DNA from: Prostheceraeus crozeri
Taxonomy: Eukaryota > Platyhelminthes > Polycladida > Euryleptidae
Direction: 5' to 3'
Assembly (NCBI GenBank): GCA_907163375.1
Contig: CAJQUW010008005.1
Location: 171,278 to 235,277, forward strand
DNA: 64,000 bases
Shown: in pieces, positions 23,011 to 34,800 of the stretch
How the letters are laid out: every line of letters begins with the position of its first letter
How positions within the stretch are numbered: position 1 is the stretch's first letter
Notes under the pieces: model-generated
Database searches by the model: none
Told to the model about the DNA's origin: nothing
Seen by the model: the letters and a program-made list of their open reading frames with translations, nothing else
Program-made: the position numbers and the translations under genes

Positions 23011-23860
23011 CTGAAGAAATTCTTAATGCAAATTTTCGAAGAGAAGGTACACTAGCTATATAAAGCATTTATGAACAGAAAATTAGTTTTTTCTGAAAGA
23101 AGCATTGAAAGTCATTTTTTCAAGCTTCCAGGAGCATTTTTTACCGTTTTTCTAGGGCATTAAATCCGAGCCTGAAGTGCACCAAGTTTATCACACACAG
23201 GGTTGGTATTTTTTTGTTAAAAACTCGAGTGGTTTGCTATGAACTGTTAAAAACTGTCGAAAATGTGTCAAAAACTACTTAAAAGTCATGTGGAACGTAC
23301 AGATATGGGTACTTTAGTCTACAAATAGTTTTTAAGCTAAAGCTGAAAATATTTAGTGTGTCAACAACATTTCGGATCCCGATTTAAAATATTACTTATA
23401 TATTAATAGAAGCTGCACGTTTATTCCAATACAGCTGTATACCTATTCTCATAATGTTAGGGTCAGGGTTAGAGTTCGCTAAATAGGCCTACAGGCTTCA
23501 ACGAAATGAAAAAACACAGATCTGCTGCAGTCCTTAGCGACCATGAGTCACATATTCAAGTCAGTTTAGAGGATTGGCATTGACACATCTTACGCTAGCA
23601 GCTGTACTCCGAAACTGTTCTTCTGATTTGAATGAATTTTGATTTTTAGTGAGAAAATACCCATATACAGACATTCCTCAAGTTTTATCACAATCCGCTC
23701 GGCATAGCCAGACTTAAAGTCCCAGAGTTAAAGGCCAGAGTTATAAAGAAGTGGGGGATAAAACCTACAAGTACCAAGAAATTGTAATTTTCTCATTAAA
23801 GTCGGAATCAAGTCGAAAGTGATATAGGGCCTAGGGCCTATATTATAAATTTATTTATTT
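23011..23860. other. No gene seen
   Basis: AT-rich. CAGGGTTGGTATTTTTTTG at about 23200 looks like the start of a small hAT-type element followed by GTTAAAAAC words, but no matching right end was found. Confidence 0.4.
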
Positions 23861-24180
23861 ATTTATTTTTTATTCGGGCAATTTATAACGCGCTGTACCC
23901 ACATGGCTCACAGCGCGAACTAATACAATGAACACTTAGAAAGAAAATACACATAAAAAAACTTACACAAGAAACTTATACAAGAAACACAGAAATAAAA
24001 GAAGTCAATTAGTGTAAAGTCATCTAAAGGCATCAGACAAAAAGAAAGTTTTCACTTGCTTCTTAAAGCATGGGAGTGAATCGGCATTTCTTATAGAGTG
24101 GGGAAGGCTGTTCCAAATAGCAGGAGCAGCATGGCCAAACGCACGTCCACCACAGAATTTCTTATTCACCTTTATAAATA
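23861..24180 (+). repeat. Dispersed repeat, same family as 1243-1490
   Basis: Starts with (TTTA)n, then AATTTATAACGCGCTGTACC, GGCTCACAGCGC, and a downstream block with GGAAGGCTGTTCCAAATAGC and GGCCAAACGC. No coding capacity. It is longer and better preserved than the copy at 1243. Confidence 0.55.
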
Positions 24181-24814
24181 GGAAAATAGGTCAACTAACA
24201 CCATGAAGAAAACCAATGTATTAATGTATAACTGAATTCACTGTATTACTAGAACTGGCTTAGCCGTTGGCTGACGTCTATTGGCCACATAGATAATCGA
24301 ACTATTATCAAAAACAGTTTGAGATTAAGGTATACAGCATATCTCTGACCTTAGCCACATTAGAACCTCAACCACTTCCGGTTGCTCGAAAAGAAACTCG
24401 AAAACAGCTCCTAAGTTATTTCATACATGCCTATTCGTTAGGCCAACTGATTTTTTAGCAGATGTGATTCATTTTTCGAACATAAGAAGGTATACAATTT
24501 ATATAACTAAGGTACCTGTCTAGCTACAGTTGGAAATAGATCTAGCGGATACCTTCAAATCATGGTGTGGTGAAGCGGAAAAAATTAATGTTTTAGCTGT
24601 TAAAAACCATGTTTTAAACAAATGTTTAAAAGTCATAAATTCGAATGTTTTTAACATGTTAAAAAGCTTAGAATTGCACATGTGACTGATTCTAACCCAA
24701 TGAAACAGCCGTTTCCAAGTGTATCTAAGTGAAAATGCGTGCGATTTTTGTGCCACTATTGTGTATTGCATGAAGCTTCATTTCCATTCTAGAGGTTTTA
24801 TTGTTATCAATTTC
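24181..24814. other. No gene seen
   Basis: AT-rich stretch; around 24590-24665 several AAAAACATG / CATGTTTTAAA words occur in both orientations. No coding motif. Confidence 0.4.
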
Positions 24815-25131
24815 TATGAGCATCAAGCACATCCTATATGGACACAAATGAAGACCGAGCACATCAAACATAATCACAAATGAAAACCAAGTACCGCTTA
24901 CATGGAATTCCTTACAGACCACAAGCGAATACCTTGTCCATCATACATGGTTTCCCTTCATGTACACAAATGAATGCCAGGCGCACCTACTAAGGTCATT
25001 TTACATGGACATGATGGAATACCAAGCACATGTGGCATGAACACACATGAGTACCAAAAACATCTTAGATGAATAAAAATAAATACCAAACACATCTAAC
25101 ATGGCCATAAATGAATACTAAACGCAACACT
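24815..25131 (+). repeat. 30-33-bp minisatellite, left part
   Basis: Diverged tandem units around CATGGACACAAATGAATACC followed by AAGCACATCTTA. The same array resumes at 27290-27740, so LINE sequence has inserted into one original array. Confidence 0.85.
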
Positions 25132-25422
25132 TACTTACTGAAGCCGTTGTCATCGAACTTTGGAAATGGCCTCCCTCGTTGTTCGGATCCACTCTTGTTG
25201 ATGTTGTGCAATGTGCGCCCATCGCCCCGGGAATTTGTCTCTCCATCTTTTCTTCTGCCGACCTCTGCGCCTTGTCCCATCCCTCGGAATCCAGTTTGTT
25301 AATCTGGTACTCCAACGATTGTCATCCCTCCTTATAACATGACCGGCCCACTTCCATTTCAAATGCCTCGCTTCTGTTATTACATTACACCGGTCCGGTC
25401 CGGTCTTTTTCGCATCTTCATT

Positions 25423-26987
25423 CAACAATCAGAATTTTGCTGATGCTGACGTTGCTCTTGAAGATCATTCTCTACCTGATCATCCTGTATGCGTGATGGG
25501 TCATCAAATGGACTTTTATCTTATACGCCTGAGGAAGGGCAATGGTGGTCCAGACCAACTCCCTTATTATATTTTCAGGGACAATTCAAAAGTGCTTTCT
25601 GATGTTATAACCCATCTGTTTAATAGACCCTTTCATTCTGGCAGTTTTCCTCGTATGTTCAAATTTGCCAATGTCATTCCAATTCCTAAATGTCCCGACT
25701 CTAAAAACGTTTCCCATTTTCGGCCTATTTCCTTATCTCCTGTACTTTCCAAAGTGTTTGAAAGGATTGTTCTTAGAGAATGGATTTTGCCTTATCTGTT
25801 ACCAAAACTCAATTCTCATCAATTTGCTTTTATACCTAATCAAGGTAAAGGTACAGTAACGGCTACAACTCTCATCTACCATTATATCCTTGACTTTTGG
25901 ACAACAAATCGGGAGCTGTGCGTGTGGATTACTCGAAGGCATTTGACAAATTGGCTCATAACGTTATCCTGTCATCTTTGTTGAAGTTCCGTCTACCTAT
26001 CCAGGCTATGTATGTGATAAGTAGTTTCCTTATGCAACGCAAACAACGTGTTCGGTTGGGCAGCGATGTGTCTTGTTGGACTGACGTGCCCAGTGGGGTG
26101 CCTGAGGGCAGTGTTATTGGGCCCCTTCTGTTTTCCGCAGTTATTGATTCTTTGAACCCCATCTGTGATAATTCACGCTTTTTTAAGTACGCTGATGACG
26201 TCACAATTTTGCACTTCCTAAGTAATGCATGTGAAGATAATTTGCAGAATGAGTTTAGTCATGTTGAGAGTTGGTCAAAGAATATTGGATTGTCAATAAA
26301 TTATGAAAAATGTTCCATCATGAATTGTACTACTAAAAAGTTCATGTCTTTACCGCAAATTTCGTCCAGAGAAACTTCAGAAATTATTGTTACCGTGTCT
26401 CATCTAAAGCTCCTTGGCATTACATTTTCGGAAGATCTGTCCTGGAGGGAGCACATTTCTATCATTGTTAAGAAATGTCTTAGACGTTTGTACGAGCGTA
26501 CATTCTACGCAATTTAAAACGTTGTGAAATGTCACCTAAGTTGATGTTTGAATGCTATGTTTCGTTCATCCGCTCTGTCCTTATTTATGGCTATCCTACT
26601 TTTTGCAACCTACCAAAGTGCTTGTTGCAGAAGATACTTCGTGTCGAGATGATAGCTGCTCGATTTTTCCGCAGTTATGATTTTAATGATTTTTCCACTG
26701 TTAGTGAGAATCTATGTAAACGTCTGTACCTTAAGATAGAAAGTGTTGGTGATCATCCACTACGTGCTATGTTTCATGAAAGGACTCCTACCTTGAGAAA
26801 TCCTCATTGTCTAAGAGCGCCACGATCTAAAACTACGCGGTACGGCAAAAGTTTCATTCGCTTTGGGAGATAAGGTCTGCAATTCTTGTATTTTATGTTT
26901 TAATGTTTTGTGGTCTTTTGTCAACCACCATTTGTCCATGCGTTCACCGCACAATGTGAGCCATCAATAAAGTTCTATTCTATTCTA
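25423..26987 (+). mobile_element. CR1/L2-like LINE, 5'-truncated, with target duplication
   Basis: A 1565-bp LINE 3' piece inserted into the RTE-like LINE. The 7-bp repeat CTTCATT lies on both sides (25416-25422 and 26988-26994). The 3' end has AATAAAG followed by three TTCTA units, in line with a short-tailed LINE of the CR1/L2/Jockey side. 5' truncation is the common outcome of target-primed reverse transcription. Confidence 0.85.
25493..26873 (+). pseudogene. CR1/L2-like reverse transcriptase, frame-broken
   Basis: RT fingers and palm: ANVIPIPK, HFRPISLSPVLSKVFERIV and SHQFAFIPNQGK (25493-25900), then VDYSKAFDKLAHN, DVPSGVPEGSVIGPLLF and the catalytic FKYADDVTILHF (25897-26517), then thumb-like MFECYVSFIRSVLIYGYPTF (26529-26873). 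Breaks lie near 25900 (frame change just ahead of the first catalytic Asp motif) and near 26515-26530 (stop and frame change). Motif residues are otherwise kept, so the copy looks young. The endonuclease part was lost with the 5' truncation. Closest to CR1/L2/Daphne-type RTs; I cannot settle the clade by eye. Confidence 0.82.
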
Positions 26988-27289
26988 CTTCATTTGTTAT
27001 TCTTTCTCTGCGTGCTTTTCCCAGCATTCTCTCCATAGCTCGCTGCGTGACTTGTAGTCTTGATGTTGTATTATTAATCAGTGATCATGTTTGACATCCA
27101 TTCGTTAGAACTGGTAGAGTGTACATGTTGAATAAACGTCTTCTTGCACTTAATTGGATCTTCTTGCTGATAAGGAATGGTCTTAGTTTCCAAAACGCTC
27201 TCCAAGAGTTCTGAATTCTTATCGAGATCTCTTTCTGCAGGCAGTCTTCAAATGAGATTGTCTGTCCAAGGTATTTCGTATGATCTTTA

Positions 27290-27745
27290 AACACAATACA
27301 GAAGGACACAAATCCATGGACACGCCTTCCATGGATGCAAATGAATATCAAACATCAGTCACGGCACAATTAATTACCGAACTCATCAAACACAGCTGAC
27401 ATGTACACAAATGAATACCAAACACACCGCACATGGACAAAGTGAACCATATGACTATAATGACTAATGATGTATGTTCATCACATACATTTTTTGTATG
27501 TACACAAAGGAATAGTAAACTCATTGTTCATGGATACAAATGATAATCCTGGGCATAGATGAAAACCAAAACACATCACATTTGGATATAAAAGAATAAC
27601 AAGCACCTCTTACATGGTTGCAATTAATGTCAAACACATCTTACATGGTTATAAATTAGGACTTAACTTATCACACGTGGACACTGGGGTCTCAAATGAG
27701 AATGTCAAGCAAAACACACACACTGGGATACAAAAGAATCCGTAA
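27290..27745 (+). repeat. 30-33-bp minisatellite, right part
   Basis: Continuation of the array at 24815-25131, with units such as CATGTACACAAATGAATACC and AAACACATCTTACATGG. Diverged, some units missing. Confidence 0.83.
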
Positions 27746-28769
27746 CTTATCCCTCATGGAACCAATAAAAAGCCAAGTATAGATTAGTTTATACAGCAGT
27801 ATTAGCAACTTAGCAATGCAATGTTAACCAAGAGGAGGTGAATGAATGAAAAAGTGCTTTTGGGAAATGATTTTGGAACTCAGAAACATTATTCTGGAGG
27901 GGGGGGGGGAGGTCAGTGAACATTTTTTAGATTTCAACCCTGAAATCGATTTTGAGAATACGGTTACTTATACGAGTATCTCGTTGTAGGATGAACTACC
28001 CTGAATCGAATGGTACCACTCCCGAGGCTCGACGCGATCGAGAAAATTGTGAAAAAAACGAGTTTTCCTGAATCAACGCACTTTAACACCTCTAGCTTGT
28101 CCGACTGTAAGGTGTCGTATTCAAGCTTTGTCACTTTTGACTAATTGCTTGCACTTGTAACTCGCATAAAAGTGATACTCAAACCATGTATTTTCACCTG
28201 CATTGAAGACGCTGATATTCAGATTCTTTCGAAAAATGTGAATACTCACGATATTACTATGGAGGATAGGGAGTATATCAGAATGCAAAGACCGGAAATA
28301 AAAAATATTGCATGATTTAAACTAATATTCTGGTGATTACGGAAATGGTTTGTCTGGTTGTAAGATGCCATGTTCAAGTCTATTCACCTATTATTAATTG
28401 TTGGGGCTTGTAACTCGTGAGATACTCAAGCGATCAAGATTTTCACCATCGCGCCACAGGAAAAGCAAACGGCCGCGATAGGTGTGCAGTCTGTAGGCCT
28501 ACATATCACACATTTTATCTCGATCATAAAAGGTAACAAGGAGTAGTAGAAGTTAGCCGGAGCATGGTCAGTAATCGCTGATGATAAGCCCTATCGCCGA
28601 AGTACTGTCTTAAAGAAACATAGGCTGTAGCGGACTAAAACTTCTTGTCACTTCCTATACGCCGTTACTCAGCTTTGAGGCCGCAGAACTTTTAACAAAG
28701 AGATAATGTCATGATTGCGATGCATGGTAATAAATAATCAACCTTAATGTCATAACTATTTCTCTATAG
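27746..28769. other. Intron-like sequence; diverged 105-bp direct repeat
   Basis: Upstream of the SMC1-like exons. Segments 28095-28203 and 28347-28450 are diverged direct copies sharing GCTTGTAACTCG-type words and TTTTCACC. A run of 11 Gs lies at about 27899-27909. No coding region was found. Confidence 0.45.
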
Positions 28770-28855
28770 GAAGTGAAAATGAGTAAGAAGAAACCGGAAT
28801 TACTTCGAATTCAGCAGAGACTGAAGCATCTCAGCGATAAACATGGCGACTCCAA
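28770..28855 (+). CDS. SMC1A: SMC1-like cohesin ATPase, internal exon a
   Basis: Preceded by a splice acceptor (TTTCTCTATAG) and followed by a donor (GTAAGA). Reads EVKMSKKKPELLRIQQRLKH then LSDKHGDSK in an open frame ending after two bases of a codon. Together with exon b it lines up without gaps against my memory of the coiled coil of animal SMC1 around the QKRPQYIKAKE / AAKKSLQNAQ region: KKKP, KKSL.NA, then alternating Glu/Leu heptads. SMC1 is a core cohesin ATPase acting in the nucleus. The rest of the gene is not found in the window, so it must lie outside, in very long introns, or this is a partial duplicate. SMC1A versus SMC1B cannot be told; the symbol marks the family. Confidence 0.6.
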
Positions 28856-28938
28856 GTAAGAGCTGTACTAGCAGTACTGCTTGATAATGGCAGAGCTCCT
28901 TGAACATGCTTGATTATCGGAACATTTTGAAATTTCAG

Positions 28939-29068
28939 GAAATCCTTATCCAACGCAAAGCAAGCTCATGAAACTCATCTGAATGAAATTGATCAACTAG
29001 AAGGTGAACTTAGTCGAATAGAAACTTTACAGGAAGAGTATGAAACACAGCAAAATCAGGCTTCCCAG
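28939..29068 (+). CDS. SMC1A: SMC1-like cohesin ATPase, internal exon b
   Basis: Follows an 83-bp intron with proper GT and TTTCAG ends; the phase matches exon a exactly (2 bases plus 1). It encodes KKSLSNAKQAHETHLNEIDQ, then LEGELSRIETLQEEYETQQN and QASQ, and ends in phase 0 at the donor GTAAGTGC. The heptad pattern predicts a continuous coiled coil, as in the SMC1 arm. Two correctly phased short exons make a retrocopy unlikely. No downstream exon with the expected next segment was recognised before the window end. Confidence 0.62.
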
Positions 29069-30429
29069 GTAAGTGCTACGATCTTTTAGTAATATCATCA
29101 CAAAAAAATTGTTGTGTGCCCTAGATGAATTTGACCCACCCGACTTAGTATTCTAGTTCACTGCTTCAGCAGTTGAGCAATCGACTAGCATTACAGAGGA
29201 CAAGAATCCTCAGCTGAAGAAACCACAACGATAGCTTCATAATCCCACACGATCGCAATCACAACACCGGGGGCGTCTGGTGGATAACGAACCGATACCG
29301 GATTTATGTAATTTTCATGTACAACTTGTCACACGCGAATTCATGATTAAATCCGATAGGAAAAATCCTCCATTGTCAGATATTATGCTTTAGCGAAGAG
29401 GAGGATAACCTTTGATGGTAGGAAAAAGAAAACCAAATCTTTCGGTCAAATGCGATGGATTTCGGCCATATACTAAGCCATGATCTCACAAAATGAATAA
29501 ACAGGTACTGTTGGACAAGATCAATACAAATTGCGAAATATAGCGAAGTATCAAAATCAGTCATTCCATCAATGGAAAAGCAACAACTCAATAACTGCAA
29601 AGAATTATGAATTGCTAGGACATACTACTATAAAATTAATAACAGCTTTAAAGCATGAAAAGCAAAATACTTCACAGAAAATAAAAACAGAAATTAAGCA
29701 AAAGAATTCACAAGTCAGGAAGACTTAGGGTTGGCACGAAATATTTCGCGAAATTCATTTTTTATTTCCTCCGAAGTTTATCGAAGTTTATTTTTTTCGA
29801 GTGCAATGTCGTTTTTCTAATGCACTGATATCAGATCGAAGTTCTGCTTGTGTAAGGTATACTTTAATGTATCATTCAAGAATTGATTTCTACCTTAAAG
29901 GCTGTGATAAGTAGGTGCTCATCAGTGGACTAACTGATCTTTCTTACGAGCCAATCAAATCAAGACAGACGCATGTCTGTTCCATGAATACGGTTGCGGA
30001 AACAGGACTGCTGCAACGTTCGCCATTGTTTAATTCGTCGTTCGAGGAACTTATGATTCGATGAGTAAACAATTCATCATTTGATTATTCCGCTCTTTAA
30101 TGTACAGTACATGGCAGAGGACCGTTATTATTTGGTAATCAATGATTTTCGGTAAAGAGCTTATTCCTATAGTAATTTAATCTGAGTCACAATCACAACT
30201 CACAATGTGCTTCAAGCTTGAAGATATATAGTTGCATGATCTCATGCCCTGAAGATAATGCCAAAAAACCATTGCTCTATAGTTAATAGATCTCGAATAG
30301 TCGGAGTAAACACACCAAACTGATAATTGGGTCGAATACTTCAATATTCCTTCAATTCATGTCTTTTTCTTTGATCTTGTCTATAGATCAAAGGAACTCG
30401 GAAAGCGCGCATTTTCGCAGCAGTTATAT
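29069..30429. other. Intron-like/intergenic, no gene seen
   Basis: AT-rich. AGGGTTGGCACGAAATATTT at about 29729 resembles a hAT-type end but has no visible partner. A 65-codon Lys-rich frame at 29531-29728 has no motif. Confidence 0.4.
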
Positions 30430-30444
30430 GGTATACAGGGCGTC

Positions 30445-30590
30445 CGCGCCCCCTGGAAAACCTGGAAATCCTGGAAAACACCTGGAAAATGAATTTTATC
30501 CTGGAAAACCTGGAAATCCTGGAAAACTCCTGGAAAATGAAATTTTACCGTGGAAAACCTGGAAATCCTGGAAAACTCCTGGAAATTTTG
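30445..30590 (+). repeat. CTGGAAAA subterminal repeats, left end
   Basis: Three tandem blocks of CCTGGAAAACCTGGAAATCC plus a short A/T-rich spacer. Similar blocks lie at 36385-36440 inside the right end. Confidence 0.85.
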
Positions 30591-30829
30591 AGACTAATTA
30601 AGACACTACATAATTGCAAGTTGCTGAAGTCATACGTACTCTATGGTTGAAGTGTTTTCTACTTTTCCAGATTTTACTCTTCATATCTCTACTTATTTGT
30701 TACAATTATAGCCTTCATTCGCATGCATTTTTTTTATTTTTAGAATATTTCAGTGACTGGAATCTCCTATCATAACGTATACAACATGAATGAGATTGAG
30801 CTGCGTGATATGGTTAACTATGAACTGTT

Positions 30830-31100
30830 GTCGAACTCCTAATCGTTGTACAGTATGGTGAATTAGTAGCTGTGAATTCCCTCGCAAACGCTGCGCGGTA
30901 TGGTGAACTAGAAGTTGTAAATTCCCTCATTAACGTCGTGTGGTATGGGGAACTAGTAGCCGTAAACTCCGTTATTAAGGTCGTGCGGAATGGCGAACTA
31001 TCAGCTGTAAAGTCCCTCATTGACGTCGTGTGGAATGGTGGACTCTGAGCCGAAGACTCCCTCATTAACGTCGTGTGGTATGGGGAACTAGGAGCCGTAA
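30830..31100 (+). repeat. 45-bp minisatellite, six copies
   Basis: Units read CTCCCTCATTAACGTCGTGT then GGTATGGGGAACTAGTAGCC then GTAAA, with substitutions. The 45-bp period keeps one minus-strand frame open over the array; I regard that as a by-product. Confidence 0.9.
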
Positions 31101-31284
31101 TCTAGGATTAATGCTATTACACACTTGATTGCCGTGTGGCAGAATCTGCTGACTCAAAATGGTGCTGAACATATAAACTTCATTTAGGCACCAGGCTTGT
31201 TCCGAATGATCCGAGGCTAATATCGAATATTTCAAACACATTTCAAGTAGGTTTTCAATATGCAGATATATTATTCCCGACACG

Positions 31285-31430
31285 TCGTGTGCCAATGAGC
31301 TTTCCTCGGTCAATTCTTCTCTGTGTCATTCTCTTAAACTGATTGTGATTACTTTCATGCATATGCAGCTCATCAGCCATTATGGTCCTCTGTCTGGCTC
31401 TTGGTCTTCCACCTTCCGCGGATTCACGCT
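31285..31430 (-). pseudogene. LINE C-terminal fragment
   Basis: Minus strand encodes EGGRPRARQRTIMADELHMH then QFKRMTQRRIDRGKLIG. The GRPRARxRT ... Leu ... MTxxR...W/R arrangement is the tail found after the RT domain of several LINE groups. Only this short piece is present; the clade cannot be given. Confidence 0.4.
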
Positions 31431-31596
31431 GCAATGCTTCAGTTCAAATGATCTTATCTGAATGACAACGCTCTGACGTTCACCTTGTTGCATTTTATTA
31501 TAGAGTGGACTTAACAGATATTCCGTTAATGTTACATTTCATTGTTAAATCTCATATTTTTCGTTATTTATTGTTATACTCTTTCTCTATTTAGTT

Positions 31597-31814
31597 TGTA
31601 GTGATATCACTGTCTATGTTTTGCTATGTTACGTCACTGTCTATGTTAACAGTTACTAGATGTCTAGGTGATTTGTAATATCATTGATATAGCCCCTCTG
31701 CAAATGTAGATACTAGAAGTCAATGTAAAATTTGAATCTTTGTAAAGCATTCACAACTAATACAAATCCCACGATATCAAGTTGTCTGATTTTGCCTCTT
31801 CGCTGTCCGCTACA
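31597..31814 (+). repeat. 5' LTR of the Ty3 fossil
   Basis: 218 bp, starts TGTAGTGATATCAC and ends CGCTGTCCGCTACA. Differs from the 3' LTR at two positions. Confidence 0.95.
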
Positions 31815-34800
31815 TATTGGTGAGCCCGACTTCAAAATGTCTACTGGCGATATAATGAAAATAAATGCAGCCACTGTGAAATTGCCTACATTTACGTCTG
31901 CGGATCCTTTCACCTGGTTTGTTCGCTCCGAAGCACAATTCCGATCTAAAAACATTACGCGCTCCCAAACGAAATCAGATTACATCTTGGAAGCACTTCC
32001 AGAACATGTGTGCAACAAAATAGCATCATTTCTACGAAGACATCCATCTGACATCGATTATAATGAACTCAAAAACGAGATTTTGAAGAAATACTCCCTA
32101 CAGCCATCGGAAAGAGTGCATATGCTTCTGGAAATGATTTCTCAACCACTCGGTGATCGTACTCCAAGATGTGTATGGGATGAAATGAACCGTCTTCTAC
32201 AACTACATGTAGATGAAGTTGATGAGCAAGGGAATTTTAAAGAAATTGACCTGAAACGTGAACTTTGGTTGCAACATTTGCCTGAGCCTATTCGAGCTGC
32301 TCCACGATTCATCAACTCTCTCGATTGAACATTTGCTGACTAAAGCTGACAACCTCCAAATCTCGAATCGTGCTATTCTTCGTAATCGAGGCAGCAAGCC
32401 AGTTATTGCACCTATAAGTGAATCCTCCATTCACAAAATTGAATCTCAATATGCAAATTTGAGTGATGGTGAAATGAACAATGATCAAAATGTGTCATAT
32501 GTCTCAAGAACAAAGCCGAGATTTTCCAAAATTTTTCAAAAAAGGACGCCTGAATTTCAAAGGACACCCGATCGAAGAGGACTGTGCTATTACCACATAC
32601 GATGGGGACAAAATGCGCGATCGTGTGTTCAAGGATATACGTGGCAAGTTCACTCAAAAAACTAATCAACGGCCCTACCGGGGGCCAACAATTAAGGGTG
32701 AAAATGCTCAAGGTACTTCGTATTAACAGCATCAACAGCAGTAAATCTAACGCCCTCACTGTTCATGACAAATTTTCTGAACATGATTTTGTTGTTGATA
32801 CTGGAGCCTATGTTTCCCTTTTTCCAATTTCTCGCCTCGATTCAAATAGAAATGACTTAACTTGTGAAAACATTCCTACGCTGATAGCTGCGAATGGGTC
32901 AAAAATTGCAACATTTGGTCGAAAGGAAATAACTCTACGCCTTTCTGAAACCAATTATACATGGAACTTTATTATTGCTGACATTCAACAACCACTTCTA
33001 GGAGCAGATTTTCTCGCGTACTTTCGCCTCCTTGTTGATGTAGCGGGTCAACGACTTCTCAATATGGATACTTTCTCATCTTTACCATTAATTTCTGTGA
33101 ACACGATTGAAATTGCACCCATTCATGCATCAGGTGAATATTCTTATATTTTTGAGGATTTCAAGGACGTTTTCAAAGCTGAACTGAAGCAGAATCCTCA
33201 AGATGTATCAAAGCATGGAATTTTTCATTATATTTCCACAACAGGAGCCCCCGTTCATTCTAGGTATCGACGATTACCTCCTGCAAAATTAGAAGCTGCA
33301 AAAGCTGCATTTTCAGAGATGGAAAGAATGGGCATCTGCAAAAAAGCCAGCAGTCCTTGGAGCTCTCCCTTGCATATGGTTCCTAAAGCCGATGGTTCTT
33401 GGCGACCTTGTGGTGATTACCGCAGACTGAATTTGAAAACAATTCCCGACCACTATCCACTTCCAAATATTCAAGACATTATGGCATCAGTAAAAGGAGC
33501 AAAAATTTTCTCAAAACTAGATTTACTAAAAGGATACTTTCAGGTACCAGTGAATCCCGAGGACGTTGATAAGACATCATCACTCCGTTCGGTAGCTATG
33601 TATTCCTCTATTCAACGTCTGGATTGCGTAATTCAGGTGCAACATTTTAACGACTAATGGATACTATATTTGGTCATATCACTTTTTATATTGTGTACGT
33701 TGACGATATTCTCGTATTTTCAAAGACAATTGATGAACACCACAACCATTTACAAGAGGTTCTGAAACTCCTGCGGCAGAATGGACTCGTTGTAAGAACA
33801 GATAAATGCATTTTTGGTGTGTCCTCCGTCACTTTCTTAGGCCATCACATTAATGAAAATGGAGTTTGCCCGACTAAAGAAAAGGTGAAAGCTGTTGAAA
33901 ATTACCCAAAACCGACTTCAATCAAAGATTTGCAGAAGTACCTTGGTTTAGTTAACTACTATCACAGATTTATTCCTCATTATGCAGAGATCTTGAAACC
34001 ACTATACGATGTGCTAACAGGAAAACCCAAGAGTTTGTTATGGGGACCAGAGCAAGAAAAATCCTTCATTCGGTCAAAATCCGCATTGGCTTCTTCCTCG
34101 TGTTTGCATCATCCCAATCCAAACGCTCCTATAGTAGTTACTACTGACGCTAGTGCTACCGCATTCGGGGCGGTTCTTGAACAAATTGTCAATGGTATTA
34201 ATCAGCCAATAGCCTTTTTCAGCAAAAAAACTGCGTTCAAACGAAATGCACTATAGCACATTTGACAGGGAACTTTTGGCAATTTATCTTGCTCTTCGCC
34301 ATTTCAAGCATTATTTGGAAGGAGTTGAATTCAAAGTAAGAACTGATCATCGCCCTTTAATAACAGCTTTAACAAAGAAATCTGAAGCTTTCTCTTCTCG
34401 CCAACAAAGACAATTATCCGCAATAACAGAATTTGCATGTGAGGTTGAATACATCCCAGGTAGAAATAACCCTGCGACTGACGCATTATCCCGTGCAGCT
34501 ATAAGCTCAATCCAACTCGGTCTTGATTATCGAAAATTGGCATTGGAACAGGTATCCGATCCTGACATACAAAACTCTCAAAATTTATTGGCTTCACTGA
34601 AATTGCAAAATGTTTCATTTGATCATGATACTCATATTCTTTGTGATGTTAGCACTGGAAGACCTCGCCCTGTAGTTCCACATACTTTCAGAAAAGAAGT
34701 GTTTGAGTTAATACATGGACTAAACCATCCATCAATTCGATCGACGCTGCGTCTTATTACGTCAAAATTTGTATGGCATGGCATTTCTCGAGACGTTCGT

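Larger units (their letters stand above)
25132..27289 (-). mobile_element. RTE-like LINE fragment, split by another LINE
   Basis: Minus-strand 3' part of a LINE reverse transcriptase in two pieces, 27285-26995 and 25422-25132. The first encodes HTKYLGQTISFEDCLQKEIS, WRAFWKLRPFL and LFNMYTLPVLTNGCQT; the second encodes LKWKWAGHVIRRDDNRW and GRQKKRWRDK. This order is the end of the RT domain and the C-terminal tail of RTE-type LINEs. The 3' end near 25132 has a short GTAAGTAAGT-type tail. The 5' end is truncated at about 27289, where minisatellite sequence resumes. The frame is broken in places; not active. Confidence 0.8.

Noticed and set aside
23200-24670. Possible hAT element starting CAGGGTTGGTATTTTT
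   Set aside because: No complementary right end or target duplication was found.
29727-30420. Possible hAT element starting AGGGTTGGCACGAAAT
   Set aside because: No partner end; the first base of the usual CAGGG is different.
30814-31065. 83-codon minus-strand frame with 15-residue repeat
   Set aside because: By-product of the 45-bp minisatellite.
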